Positions 24,127-33,323 are shown, counted from the first letter of the stretch. The stretch is DNA of 64,000 nucleotides from Sphingobacterium sp. UBA5670 (GCF_002420705.1 NZ_DIIM01000016.1:94438-158437); one strand, 5' to 3'. A program made the numbers and translations. Notes: generated by a model from the letters alone, not told the origin.

Positions 24127-24145
24127 TACTTTGATTTTCAAAGTA
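24127..24145 (-). promoter_or_regulatory. Palindromic operator upstream of the Coq4-like/creD operon
   Basis: TACTTTGATTTTCAAAGTA, a perfect 8-bp inverted repeat with a 3-bp centre, ends 18 bp before the Coq4-like ATG. It is nearly identical to the element at 25076-25094, and the flanks also match (AAAAG before, AATGA after). Its TACTTTG half resembles a -7 element, so a bound protein would block transcription. A binding site for the neighbouring winged-helix regulator is inferred. Confidence 0.6.
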
Positions 24146-24159
24146 AATGAGTAAAAAAA

Positions 24160-24462
24160 TTATTTGTATTGCTGTTTTATTAAATTTTCAAGTGCAATAA
24201 GATGGTTTTCAAATGCTTTTAGCCCTTTTGTTGTCCTCTTGTACCTAGTGTTCGGCTTGCGATCGACAAAGCTTTTTTCGACTATAATATATTCTTCCTT
24301 TTCCAGCGTTTTTAGATTGGAAGCAAGATTGCCATCAGTTACATCCAACAATTCTTTCAATGAATTGAAATCATATTCTTCATTTGCGGCGAGAACACTC
24401 ATAATCTGGAGCCGTACTCTGTTTTCAAATATCTTGTCATATAAAGAAAGATCTAATTTCAC
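24160..24462 (-). CDS. Winged-helix transcriptional regulator (ArsR/MarR-like)
   Basis: A 100-residue DNA-binding protein. The core is FENRVRLQIMSVLAANEEYD, FNSLKELLDVTDGNLASNLK as the recognition helix, and a wing with RKPNTRYKRTTKG. I chose the GTG start at 24462 because it overlaps the upstream stop codon as GTGA; the longer in-frame extension to 24555 overlaps the neighbouring gene by almost 100 bp and is not typical. This regulator type commonly accompanies creD. Its probable targets are the two 19-bp palindromes at 24127 and 25076, upstream of the operon it belongs to and of the Coq4-like/creD operon. Confidence 0.85.
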   Translation of the reverse strand: MKLDLSLYDKIFENRVRLQIMSVLAANEEYDFNSLKELLDVTDGNLASNLKTLEKEEYIIVEKSFVDRKPNTRYKRTTKGLKAFENHLIALENLIKQQYK

Positions 24463-25070
24463 GATTCGTACTTTTTGTAAACGATAAAACCATAAATGAT
24501 GTGTAGCACACCAAATCCTAATCCCCATAATAATAACCCGTTGTCCGGGAAACATAGAGCAATCAAACCCAGGCAGATTTCCAGTATACCCAGGCCTTTT
24601 GCTTCGGCAAAGGTATAGATACTACCCGCAGTCAGTGCCAGTCCATAAAAGATCAGCAGCATAGCAGCAACCAGCTGGTAGTAGCCTTGGACAAAAAACA
24701 ACAAGGATATCATGCCACCCGTTAGTAAGGGGATTGAAACTGCAAATAAAAGAGATTTGCTGGTAATGTTCCAAATTGACTGCTTATTTTTTCTCGCCTT
24801 TTTACGTGCCATTAGCCAGCCGGTTACTAGGGATGATAAGAGGACCATGAGCGCAATCATTAAAAACAGTAGGGGCCTATTCAGATTTTGGCCCAATAGT
24901 AGAGCGGTACTTTCGGGTTGGTGTATAATATAGTATCCCAATAGCGTTCCTACTAAAGCGTAGCAGCCCATGAGTACACCCGATAATCCGCTTATAGAAA
25001 CAAATTTGGACGATTTCTCCATTAATGATCTGATCTGCCCAAGTTCTCTAAATAAATCTTTCTGTTCCAT
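24459..25070 (-). CDS. Multi-span membrane protein, operon partner of the winged-helix regulator
   Basis: A 203-residue membrane protein with about six hydrophobic segments after a short cytoplasmic start (MEQKDLFRELGQIRSLMEKS, a likely helix). Small basic loops (ARKKARKNKQS) support a cytoplasmic side. No catalytic motif is visible. I chose the ATG at 25070: the extension to 25124 reads through the palindromic operator, which is then immediately upstream. The gene ends with a TGA that overlaps the GTG of the regulator, so the two are translationally coupled. It may be the sensor or anti-regulator of the pair; this is inference. Confidence 0.75.
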   Translation of the reverse strand: MEQKDLFRELGQIRSLMEKSSKFVSISGLSGVLMGCYALVGTLLGYYIIHQPESTALLLGQNLNRPLLFLMIALMVLLSSLVTGWLMARKKARKNKQSIWNITSKSLLFAVSIPLLTGGMISLLFFVQGYYQLVAAMLLIFYGLALTAGSIYTFAEAKGLGILEICLGLIALCFPDNGLLLWGLGFGVLHIIYGFIVYKKYES

Positions 25071-25075
25071 AAAAG

Positions 25076-25094
25076 TACTTTGATATTCAAAGTA
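25076..25094 (-). promoter_or_regulatory. Palindromic operator upstream of the membrane protein/regulator operon
   Basis: TACTTTGATATTCAAAGTA, a perfect 8-bp inverted repeat with a 3-bp centre, 5 bp before the ATG at 25070. It is the twin of the element at 24127-24145, differing at one central base. Autoregulation is inferred. Confidence 0.6.
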
Positions 25095-25166
25095 AATGAA
25101 TAATAATGAATTATACAAGAGCAAAAAAAAATATTGAAAAAAAGTAAAAAAAAGAGTAAAAAATAC

Positions 25167-25197
25167 TTGCAGGATATAGGTTTGGTTTCTATCTTTG
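25167..25197 (+). promoter_or_regulatory. Promoter of tRNA-Leu
   Basis: TTG (25167-25169), 20 bp, TATCTTTG (25190-25197) is a full match to the Bacteroidota consensus and would start transcription about 17 bp before the tRNA. Confidence 0.7.
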
Positions 25198-25219
25198 TGG
25201 CATCAAAAGAAATCCTAAT

Positions 25220-25301
25220 GCGGAAGTGGCGTAATTGGTAGCCGCACCAGACTTAGGATCTGGCGCCGCAAGGCGTGGGGGTTCGAGTCCCTTCTTCCGC
25301 A
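25220..25301 (+). tRNA. tRNA-Leu (anticodon UAG)
   Basis: An 82-nt cloverleaf. The acceptor stem GCGGAAG pairs with CTTCCGC. The anticodon stem CCAGA/TCTGG encloses the loop CTTAGGA, giving anticodon TAG, which reads CUN codons. A long variable arm, GCGCCGCAAGGCGT, marks it as class II, and the T-arm is GGGGGTTCGAGTCCC. The CCA end is not encoded. It is followed by a terminator 8 nt later and then by tig. Confidence 0.95.
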
Positions 25302-25308
25302 CTTGATG

Positions 25309-25343
25309 TCCTCCCGAACTTAAAACCTCGGGAGGATTTTTTT
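25309..25343 (+). terminator. Terminator/attenuator between tRNA-Leu and tig
   Basis: A 9-bp stem (TCCTCCCGA and complement) with a 10-nt loop and seven T. It ends only 26 bp before the tig start codon. Confidence 0.85.
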
Positions 25344-25369
25344 ATGAATGCGATATAGCTAAAAAGAGT

Positions 25370-26695
25370 ATGAATATTTCACACGAGAATGTAGATGCAA
25401 TCAATGCGGTAGTTAACGTCGCATTAGCACCTGAAGATTATAATCCTCAAGTCGACAAAGAGATTAAAGCGCAAGCTAAAAAAGCAAAATTGCCAGGTTT
25501 CCGTCCAGGTCAAGTTCCTGTAGGGCATATCAGACGTACTTATGGTAAATCTATTTTATTTGATGAGATCAATAAATTAGTGAATGAAAAAATCACCAAT
25601 TATATTGCTGAAAATAAATTAGAAGTTTTGGGCCAACCACTTCCTTTGGAAGATGATGCACAATACAGCTGGGATTTTAAAGACAATTTCAACTTCAAAT
25701 ATGAAATTGGTCTTGCACCGGCTTTTGAATTACCTTTTACTGCTGAGACAGAATTTACTTCTTACGAAATCAAAGCTGATGAAGAGACATTAGCAGATCG
25801 TATCAAAAACTTGCGTCGTAGCTATGGAAAAATGACTAATCCAGAAGTATCTGAAGAGGGTGATGTATTGTACGCAACGTTGAAACAAGATAAAGAAGAA
25901 GGTCTTGAGAAAACAACTTCTATTCGTACAGATATCGTAGAAGATGCAAAGATCAAAAAATCATTGGTTGGTCTTAAAAAGGATGATGTTGTTAAGATTG
26001 ATGTTAAGAAAGCTTTCAAAACTGAAGATTTAGCACGTATCTTAGGTATCACTGAAGAAGAAGCGACAGCGTTAGACGTAACTAAATTTGAATTGACTGT
26101 TAAGAACATCAACCGTTTAGAGGAAGCTGATCTTAATCAAGAATTTTTCGATAAATTATTCACAGAAGGTGAAGTAACAGAAGAAGCTCAATTCACAGAA
26201 AAAGTGAAGGAAGAAGTGGAGAACTTATTCAAACAAAATTCAGATCAAAGATTACGTAATGATATGTATACTTTTGGTATGGAGAAGGTTGATGTATCTT
26301 TCCCGGAAGAATTCTTGAAAAGATGGTTGAAAGCAACTAACCCAAGTATTTCTGAAGAAGAATTGAACGAAGGTTTTGCTGATTTCTTGAACAACTTGAA
26401 ATGGACGATCATCGAAAACCGCGTTGTTACTGAAAATGGTCTTGAAGTTAAATATGATGAAGTTATCAATTTAGCAAAAGAACGTATCTACGCTCAAATC
26501 AAAATGTACAACATTAACGAAGAACCTTCTGATGAGCAATTGAATCAATTTGCAATTCAATTGTTACAAGACAGAGAACAAGGTAATCGTTTGTTCGAAG
26601 AAGCTAAAGCTTTAAAAGTATTTGATCACTTGAAAGGTTTGGTGAAATTGAACGCTAGCGATATTGAATACAAAGAATTCGAGAAATTAGCATAA
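25370..26695 (+). CDS. tig: Trigger factor
   Basis: Ribosome-bound chaperone that shields nascent chains. The 441-residue protein has the N-terminal ribosome-binding domain (residues 1-120) with the docking-loop motif PGFRPGQVP near 43-51 and RRTYGKSILFDEI. The central region, about 150-245, occupies the place of the FKBP-type prolyl isomerase domain but lacks its usual motifs, as in other Bacteroidota. The C-terminal helical chaperone arms follow to the end. Codon use is strongly biased, consistent with high expression. There are only 26 bp between the upstream terminator and the start, so it probably depends on transcription from the tRNA promoter. Confidence 0.92.
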   Translation: MNISHENVDAINAVVNVALAPEDYNPQVDKEIKAQAKKAKLPGFRPGQVPVGHIRRTYGKSILFDEINKLVNEKITNYIAENKLEVLGQPLPLEDDAQYSWDFKDNFNFKYEIGLAPAFELPFTAETEFTSYEIKADEETLADRIKNLRRSYGKMTNPEVSEEGDVLYATLKQDKEEGLEKTTSIRTDIVEDAKIKKSLVGLKKDDVVKIDVKKAFKTEDLARILGITEEEATALDVTKFELTVKNINRLEEADLNQEFFDKLFTEGEVTEEAQFTEKVKEEVENLFKQNSDQRLRNDMYTFGMEKVDVSFPEEFLKRWLKATNPSISEEELNEGFADFLNNLKWTIIENRVVTENGLEVKYDEVINLAKERIYAQIKMYNINEEPSDEQLNQFAIQLLQDREQGNRLFEEAKALKVFDHLKGLVKLNASDIEYKEFEKLA

Positions 26696-26716
26696 GCTAT
26701 TTTTGGATAAAAAGAG

Positions 26717-26750
26717 AGTCCCTTCAATCTATTTGGAGGGACTTTTTTTT
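26717..26750 (+). terminator. Intrinsic terminator of tig
   Basis: Stem AGTCCCTTC/GGAGGGACT (one G-U pair) with a 9-nt loop and a run of eight T, 21 bp after the stop. Confidence 0.85.
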
Positions 26751-27000
26751 CGATGGTATTTTGTCTTACTGAAAAGACCTTTTTGTTCACATTTGCTCCT
26801 GTTGATGCTGATGATTTCAAGAGGGGTTTCTCCTTAAGTTTTTGATAAGTGCACCTTAAATCTTCATTCTTACCGTTCTTTTGTTACTTGGTTTAGGCGT
26901 AAATCGAATATAGCTTGGTCTATGAGCTGTAAAAATAGCAAAGGAGGAGTGAGTGAGCTTTTATTACTAACGCATACAAAATGCGAATCGAATATAGGGA
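26751..27000. other. Gene-free stretch between tig and tamB
   Basis: About 250 bp with no credible gene. The 12-mer AATCGAATATAG occurs twice (26902-26913 and 26986-26997), otherwise I see nothing. Confidence 0.5.
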
Positions 27001-30000
27001 TTAGTTCGCCTTGATTTTCTTTGTATCGGTGGGGGTAGTAGGGATACTTTTCTTACCAAATGGGAATAATCTTTTTAAGAACTCCGAGAACGTATTGAAT
27101 TCCTGCCGATAGAGTAATCCAAAAGCGCTGATATATTCGCCATCGTTGGGGCTGAGTAGAAAGTTACGGGTATTGAGTCGATTGGAAGCCCGTAAGACTA
27201 AGCGACCATCCTTTCGTAAATAAAACATGGCCTCGGCATCCGTTGAGACCCGATCTGAAAACACATTTAAATCCGTTAGGGCCTGACTTCTTCGGTCGGA
27301 AATACCTCCAGTCAAAACAAGTCTGTCGTTAAACAAACGAAGCGAGGCTGATGCGTCGTTTAAAGATTTGATATTAATATCAAAGAAGTTGATGTTGAGC
27401 GACTGCGCGATGATGTTGTTGATCTGGTTGAAAGCTATCTCAGTTCCTGCAGATAACAAGGTATTATTTACTTCTTTACCGAAGTCTGTCTGTGTACCAG
27501 GGGTAAAACTTCGTCTTACGATCAAGCTAAGCGCTTGTTGATTCACATTGTTAGCATCCGAAAAGTATCCTTGCAATTCATCTTTAACTCCGGGGTTCTG
27601 TGGAAAGTTGATATCGAATGTAATCTCAGGTTGACCTAATTGTCCTTTTAGAATCATGTCGGCCTGCGCCAATACACGCTCTGGGTTCTCTTCCCGCCCA
27701 GCTGCATTATACAAAGGGGCCAAGCTTGTTCGCTGTTGGTAGATGGCGTTGATATTGATATTTGCTTCAGTTGGATTTCCAGCCCAGCGTACTGTTCCAC
27801 CTTCTTTGAGGTCAAAAATTTTGTTGATATAATCCTGTGCTGTGAAATTGAATTTTCCGCTGTTGATGATAAAATCCCCAAACATTTCAAAATCACCTAA
27901 AGAAGATATGCGCATGTTGAGATTACTATTTCCCCTTCCCGATAACTCGCCCATACTGGAAAATAGATTTATTTCTGCATTTGGATTGATCAAGAGGTCC
28001 ATATTCATCGTCAGGCCATTGAAATCCCGTTTTTTCGTGTTTTTCTTTGTTTTAGTAGAGTCTTTCTCGATAAAATAGATGAAGTCAGTGTCTGAAATTG
28101 TACTGGCGCTATTGAAAGGGATATTGATAACCGTATTTTCTTCAGATTTAGCACGGATATTAATGTTCATGGCAGAAGTTAATCCTTTGAATTGGAAGGT
28201 TCCCGAGGCGTAGGCAGTTCCATAATATACATTATTGTCTTTTATCGTGGTATTCAATATCATGAAATTCTTGGTTTCCGCAGTCACATCGATATCGGGA
28301 TCACTTAATTTATTGAGGTCCACAACACCATCAATGGTCGCGACATTGTTTTTAGGATCGTATACTTTTAGTCCTGTTAGAAAGATTCGATTATTGGTAA
28401 CAGCAATTTCGTCAGAAAGTCGGTAGGGTGTTTTGAGGTAATTGATGACCATTGAAGCGTTATCCAATTTTCCAGAACCCGTAATTTTAGGATTCAGGAT
28501 ATCGCCTTCGATATCGAGGTCTGCATTGACCTTGCCCTGAATATTGGATACCAGGCTTCGTAAAAATGGCTGGAAGACGAATACATCCGTGTTTGCGAGT
28601 TTAGCTTTTAGATTAAGCTTATTGGTTTCGCTCAGATGGTTATAGGAGCCCTGCAATTGAATCAATTTATTGCCTTCCTCTATCTTGCTATCCAGTTTGA
28701 CCAATTGATTTTCGGGGTCATAATTAGCATCCAGCGCTAATGATCCGATTGGAATATTGTTGTATAGGATAGGTGAAGTTTTTATGTTGGCAACTATAAA
28801 AGGGGATTTAAAGACTGAGTTAACTTCAATGTTTCCGTTTAAGTTGCCGGATAGATTGATGCCATGTGGCTTGGTGACCCCATTTAAGGACGTAAGATTA
28901 AAGTCCTGAAATTTGAGATTGATCTGATCGCTGACTTCGTTGGACAAGATCCCGTCGATATGAACTTTTTGTTCATCGTGACTCAGTGTCAGTTTTTCAA
29001 AGTACCATTTTCCTTTTGATATTTTCAACTGTGCATCATTATTGACAAGCCATCGTTCTTTATTGATTAAGATATTCGATGGATAGAAATTGATATAGGC
29101 AGGTTGGGCATGGGCAAAGCGAATGACGCCATTAAGATCCAGGCTGTTACTTGCCTCCAGTTCCGACATTTTGATATTGAATTGTAAACTGTCGTTTGCT
29201 AAAGTGTTTGAAATATTGACATTTTTAATATAGGTGCTGTCAGTAAAATTAATCCGGTCTATGGAGGTTTGTAGTTCCATATTCTTCAAATTGGCATTTT
29301 GATCGACAATAAGGTGAGTCAGTCTGATGCCATTGTATTTGAATTCTGGTGCGTAAAAATTAAAGCTAGCTGTTTGCTTTTCACTTTCAAATTTTGCATT
29401 CAAAGTTGCGCCACTGTCTAAAGCAATGTCCTTTCTAAAGAATGTGGCAATAGGTTTGAAGGAAGTTATATTAACATTCAGATCAAAGTCCTGACGGTTA
29501 AAGCTGTTGTTTTCAAACCCTATCGCTGGAGCGTAACGCATAGCTAACGCTTTAAAATAAGGAACTATCGTATTGAGATCTATCCTACCTTTAAGATCAA
29601 TATGTCCGATAGCGGATTGTAAGCTTAGGGAACGTGCATTTTCATCTCCTTCGGCTAGGAAATTAATGTTTCGGATAACAAATTGTCCCTTAGAGGAAGT
29701 GAAATTGAGGCTGTCTGATTTAAATTCGCCGGTAATATTATTGATGTTGTCCCCAATTAAACTGGTGTGAAATTTTGTGTTAATAATGTTGATGGAATCC
29801 CCCTGAAAGAAGTTGAGCTTTTTTAGATTAGCTTGCTTGATATCTGCATCCAGATGATAGTTGGGCTTGACAGACCAATCGATATCTGTGGTAAACTGTA
29901 GTTTTAAATTTGGATCATATATTTGCCCTGAAGCAAGAATTAACTGTTTATCCGTATTTCCTTCAATTTGTATATGTTGATAGCTGTAATTCTTGAAATT

Positions 30001-31380
30001 AAAATTACTAAGATCTCCTTTTATCTTTAAGCTCATTTTCTTAGGATCGGTACCTGTTCCGTCAACCTGTAAATTGAAGCCTGTTGCTCCCAGATCTTTT
30101 AATTTTGTTATCTTACCTACATCGAACTTTTTAGATTGAAAATTGCCCGCATATTTTATTTCCTTCTGGATATCCAATAAGGCATCAGCCTCAACATTAC
30201 CGATCGCAGTCGTGAAAACTCCCTTTGTTTTAAATTTATTGTATAGGCCATTTAGGCTACCCTTGAATGAAAATTTGTCAAAGACCTGAATAATTTCAGG
30301 GAGTTTAAAATTCTTTAGATTTCCAAGGCCGCTAATAACCGCATTTAAATCTTTGTGCTCGGATGAAATTTCTACCTCGGGAACAATAAATTTAGTTTTA
30401 TCAATATCCGGTAGACCGATAATCTGCAAATCACCCGCTAAACTTGTTTCCTTTCCAATAGTTAAATCGACCTGTGATGCGTTTATCGAAGATACCGTGC
30501 CCTCCAAATTTGCTCTCTTTATACTGACATCGAATTTGACCTGATGCATAGGTGAGGAGAAGAAAGCAATATCTTCGGAGTGAATGCGTGAATCCCGTGC
30601 ACGGAGTTTGACATGGACTTTATTGATGAAGTCTGAAAAGTCATCAAAGCTTTTGTAGCTTAGTTTAATGTAATTTTTGAATGTAGAATGATTGGTGGCC
30701 AGCATAAGTTCACTAAGTTCGATACCTGTATTGCTTATCGTTGTGCGGGCAAGTAGACCTTTGATCACCAAACCTTTTTTTTCATGCAGGTTGAATGTCT
30801 TGATATCTGCTGAAATTTGATTAGAGTCAATTTTTATTTTATCAAAATGGGCATTAAGTTTTGATATCCCCAAATCCCCAAAATCGACCACTTTATTGTA
30901 ATGCTTGCGTTTATGATTAACGTAATTGAACGCATTATTTTTGATAACAAGTTCCTTTATATCAAAAATGATTTTTTTTGAACTTTTCTTTTTTTCTTTC
31001 TTAGGTGGGTTAAAATAACGAATCAAGAATGAAATGTTTGAGCTGTCTTGAAATTGTTCAAAGGAGGCTTCGGTATCTTCGATTGTTAGTTTGTTGATCA
31101 CAATTTTGTTCAGCTCAAAGAACTGAGATAGATTGACATTGGCTTCTAGTTTTCCTGATTTTAATATTTCTTTTCCCTGTGGGCTGTAAAGCTGAAAATC
31201 TTCTACGACAATTGATCTAAAGGGTTTGAAATAGATGCTTTTGAGGCTTATTTTCGTGTTTAGTTCGTTGGATAGATAGTCGACAACTTTTTGAGCAACA
31301 TAGTTTTGTACCGGTTTCAACTGTAGAGATAACGTCAATGCAAGCAGTATAACGAATATACTACCCAGGACTATTGACAC
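27001..31380 (-). CDS. tamB: Translocation/assembly module TamB-like protein (AsmA-related, long)
   Basis: A very long (1459-residue) inner-membrane-anchored protein that spans the periplasm. TamB-like proteins form a hydrophobic groove and are linked to outer membrane protein assembly and lipid transport. One N-terminal membrane helix is followed by a large beta-helix-like region built of repeated amphipathic strands, and the C-terminal DUF490-type domain holds GNPTEANININAIYQQRTS, DINFPQNPG and a basic end. The start annotated is a GTG at 31380, but Lys/Ile-rich codons continue upstream in frame (KSIKKIIKI) to a stop at 31410, so an ATT or ATC start giving a more normal n-region is possible. 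It diverges from tsaD. Confidence 0.85.
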   Translation of the reverse strand: MSIVLGSIFVILLALTLSLQLKPVQNYVAQKVVDYLSNELNTKISLKSIYFKPFRSIVVEDFQLYSPQGKEILKSGKLEANVNLSQFFELNKIVINKLTIEDTEASFEQFQDSSNISFLIRYFNPPKKEKKKSSKKIIFDIKELVIKNNAFNYVNHKRKHYNKVVDFGDLGISKLNAHFDKIKIDSNQISADIKTFNLHEKKGLVIKGLLARTTISNTGIELSELMLATNHSTFKNYIKLSYKSFDDFSDFINKVHVKLRARDSRIHSEDIAFFSSPMHQVKFDVSIKRANLEGTVSSINASQVDLTIGKETSLAGDLQIIGLPDIDKTKFIVPEVEISSEHKDLNAVISGLGNLKNFKLPEIIQVFDKFSFKGSLNGLYNKFKTKGVFTTAIGNVEADALLDIQKEIKYAGNFQSKKFDVGKITKLKDLGATGFNLQVDGTGTDPKKMSLKIKGDLSNFNFKNYSYQHIQIEGNTDKQLILASGQIYDPNLKLQFTTDIDWSVKPNYHLDADIKQANLKKLNFFQGDSINIINTKFHTSLIGDNINNITGEFKSDSLNFTSSKGQFVIRNINFLAEGDENARSLSLQSAIGHIDLKGRIDLNTIVPYFKALAMRYAPAIGFENNSFNRQDFDLNVNITSFKPIATFFRKDIALDSGATLNAKFESEKQTASFNFYAPEFKYNGIRLTHLIVDQNANLKNMELQTSIDRINFTDSTYIKNVNISNTLANDSLQFNIKMSELEASNSLDLNGVIRFAHAQPAYINFYPSNILINKERWLVNNDAQLKISKGKWYFEKLTLSHDEQKVHIDGILSNEVSDQINLKFQDFNLTSLNGVTKPHGINLSGNLNGNIEVNSVFKSPFIVANIKTSPILYNNIPIGSLALDANYDPENQLVKLDSKIEEGNKLIQLQGSYNHLSETNKLNLKAKLANTDVFVFQPFLRSLVSNIQGKVNADLDIEGDILNPKITGSGKLDNASMVINYLKTPYRLSDEIAVTNNRIFLTGLKVYDPKNNVATIDGVVDLNKLSDPDIDVTAETKNFMILNTTIKDNNVYYGTAYASGTFQFKGLTSAMNINIRAKSEENTVINIPFNSASTISDTDFIYFIEKDSTKTKKNTKKRDFNGLTMNMDLLINPNAEINLFSSMGELSGRGNSNLNMRISSLGDFEMFGDFIINSGKFNFTAQDYINKIFDLKEGGTVRWAGNPTEANININAIYQQRTSLAPLYNAAGREENPERVLAQADMILKGQLGQPEITFDINFPQNPGVKDELQGYFSDANNVNQQALSLIVRRSFTPGTQTDFGKEVNNTLLSAGTEIAFNQINNIIAQSLNINFFDINIKSLNDASASLRLFNDRLVLTGGISDRRSQALTDLNVFSDRVSTDAEAMFYLRKDGRLVLRASNRLNTRNFLLSPNDGEYISAFGLLYRQEFNTFSEFLKRLFPFGKKSIPTTPTDTKKIKAN

Positions 31381-31400
31381 TATTTTAATTATTTTTTTGA

Positions 31401-31408
31401 TACTTTTG
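31401..31408 (+). promoter_or_regulatory. Candidate -7 element of tsaD
   Basis: TACTTTTG matches the TAnnTTTG consensus 24 bp before the tsaD start. The nearest TTG (31374-31376) is 24 bp upstream, longer than usual. Confidence 0.4.
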
Positions 31409-31432
31409 TATTAAAATTTATTACCTCCAGCT

Positions 31433-32434
31433 ATGGCTATTATTTTAGGAATTGAATCCTCTTGTGATGAAACCTCCGCTTCTATCTGTATTAACGGTGA
31501 AATTCGTTCAAATGTTATTGCAACTCAGGCAATCCACGCAAAATATGGTGGAGTGATTCCCGAGCTCGCTTCACGTGCTCATCAACAAAATATTATTCCA
31601 ACGGTGGAAGAAGCCATTCGCCAAGCAAAAGTAAGCAAAAATCAAATAGATGCAGTGAGTTTTACGCGAGGACCGGGATTATTAGGTGCACTTTTGGTAG
31701 GAACATCCTTCGCTAAATCATTTGCACTTGCGCAGAATATCCCTTTAATTGATATAAACCACATGCAGGCGCATATTTTGGCGCATTTTATTGACGATCC
31801 GAAGCCTAGTTTTCCATTTTTATGTCTTACGGTTTCTGGTGGGCACACACAGATTGTATTGGTTAAAGATTATTTTGAAATGGAACTTTTAGGAGAGACA
31901 TTGGATGACGCCGCGGGAGAGGCTTTTGACAAAACAGCTAAAATTTTAAATCTTCCTTATCCTGGTGGACCACTTATCGATAAATTTTCAAAAGAAGGTA
32001 ACGCGGCTGCTTATAAGTTACCTGAACCTCAAATCCCAGGCCTTAACTTTAGTTTTTCAGGATTGAAAACGGCGATACTGTATTTAGTTCAAGATCAATT
32101 GAAGCAGAATCCGGATTTTTTGACTGAAAATATGGCCGATCTATGTGCAAGTGTACAATCCCGTATTGTTTCGATCTTGCTGAATAAATTAAAAAAGGCG
32201 GCGAAGGAAACAGGTGTAAAAGATATTGCGATAGCGGGTGGAGTTTCGGCCAATTCGGGCTTGAGACAAAGCTTAATTGAGATGGGGGAGAAATACAACT
32301 GGCGGGTTTTCATTCCTAAATTTGAATATTGCACCGATAATGCTGCAATGATTGCTATCGCCGGTTATCATAAATTTTTAAAGAAAGATTTTGTAGGCCA
32401 AGATGTTGCTCCTATGGCTAGAATGCATATTTAG
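31433..32434 (+). CDS. tsaD: tRNA N6-adenosine threonylcarbamoyltransferase TsaD
   Basis: Transfers threonylcarbamoyl from threonylcarbamoyl-AMP to A37 of tRNAs that read ANN codons, together with TsaB and TsaE. The 333-residue protein has the family signatures: ILGIESSCDETSASIC at the start, the iron-binding HMQAH near residue 108-112, and SGGHTQIVLVKD; GLKTAILY and AGGVSANSGLR follow, with CTDNAAMIA at the end. The length is complete. Its partner tsaB is also in this window (59.5-60.2 kb), but in another operon. A perfect hairpin ends the gene. Confidence 0.95.
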   Translation: MAIILGIESSCDETSASICINGEIRSNVIATQAIHAKYGGVIPELASRAHQQNIIPTVEEAIRQAKVSKNQIDAVSFTRGPGLLGALLVGTSFAKSFALAQNIPLIDINHMQAHILAHFIDDPKPSFPFLCLTVSGGHTQIVLVKDYFEMELLGETLDDAAGEAFDKTAKILNLPYPGGPLIDKFSKEGNAAAYKLPEPQIPGLNFSFSGLKTAILYLVQDQLKQNPDFLTENMADLCASVQSRIVSILLNKLKKAAKETGVKDIAIAGGVSANSGLRQSLIEMGEKYNWRVFIPKFEYCTDNAAMIAIAGYHKFLKKDFVGQDVAPMARMHI

Positions 32435-32444
32435 TTAAGTAGGC

Positions 32445-32492
32445 ATTTTAAGTTTCCCTTGGCAATTTCATTGTGCAAGGGAAACTTAAAAT
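32445..32492. terminator. Bidirectional terminator between tsaD and a lipoprotein gene
   Basis: A perfect 17-bp stem (ATTTTAAGTTTCCCTTG and complement) with a 14-nt loop lies between convergent genes; both ends are T-rich on their own strand. Confidence 0.8.
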
Positions 32493-32501
32493 AGTTATAT
32501 T

Positions 32502-33323
32502 TTATAAAGGGGAACTATATCCATAGGCTTGTGCTGCCGAGGTAAATACGTTTTTATTTGGCTGGTAGAAATTCAGTTCATAGCCTTCAGCTCCCCAAAA
32601 GATACTGATAAAACTAATCCCTTGCTCAGAACGCAATACAGTTAATATCTGAAAAGCTTCATTTTCAAATTGGCCACCGTCATCAACACGCCAGGTACTG
32701 ATATCATCATATAAAGCCGGAAAATCCAAATTGATCAATTGTTCATCCTTCGCGTAAGAAAATACAGCTAAGGCAGAATCTTGCTGGTTTTCAAACACGG
32801 TAAGATTAAACTCGGATTGATCGTCGAGGACTGCCACAGTGGTACTTTTGTTAATCTTCCTGTTGTACTTTTTTTCAAGTTGCTCCTTAATTTCGGGTGA
32901 GGTTTCTTTTTGAACTTTTGTAAACTTCTCAATTTTGTACTGGTCTAAAAAAGCCTTGTTGACAAGCATGCCAAATTCGCCGGATTTAATTGCTTCACTA
33001 ATTTTAAATAACGAACCTTCACTATTCGCAAAGTTCTGCGCCGTCTGTCTGCCGTTATTCTCTTTGTTATCTGTTTTATTCTGTACAAACTCAAGCGGAC
33101 TGATTTGATTCTCCACAATGACGTAATTGTATTTCTCAGGACCTTCCATTGCTTGATCCATGGGAAGTGCAATCAGTGAATCCTTTTGTTGGTTTAGAAA
33201 ACCAAAATATGGCGAAATTGTCTTTTCCTTATTTTCATTCTTAATTGCAGTTTTGGATTGAGTTTGATTGTTTCCGCAAGCGTATAATGTAAGTAGAAAA
33301 ATAGCTGAAAAAAGTGATTTCAT
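32502..33323 (-). CDS. Lipoprotein of unknown function
   Basis: A 273-residue protein from the ATG at 33323, with a lipoprotein signal: MKSLFSAIFLLTLYACGN with the lipobox LYAC. The mature protein is mixed alpha/beta. Segments such as DKSTTVAVLDDQSEFNLT-like strands and WRVDDGGQFENEA occur in conserved hypothetical lipoproteins of Bacteroidota, but I recognise no family with a known role. Two in-frame Met codons lie at 33329 and 33323; the second gives the standard signal. It is a single gene, convergent with tsaD and divergent from tonB. The likely location is the periplasmic face of a membrane. Confidence 0.72.
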   Translation of the reverse strand: MKSLFSAIFLLTLYACGNNQTQSKTAIKNENKEKTISPYFGFLNQQKDSLIALPMDQAMEGPEKYNYVIVENQISPLEFVQNKTDNKENNGRQTAQNFANSEGSLFKISEAIKSGEFGMLVNKAFLDQYKIEKFTKVQKETSPEIKEQLEKKYNRKINKSTTVAVLDDQSEFNLTVFENQQDSALAVFSYAKDEQLINLDFPALYDDISTWRVDDGGQFENEAFQILTVLRSEQGISFISIFWGAEGYELNFYQPNKNVFTSAAQAYGYSSPL

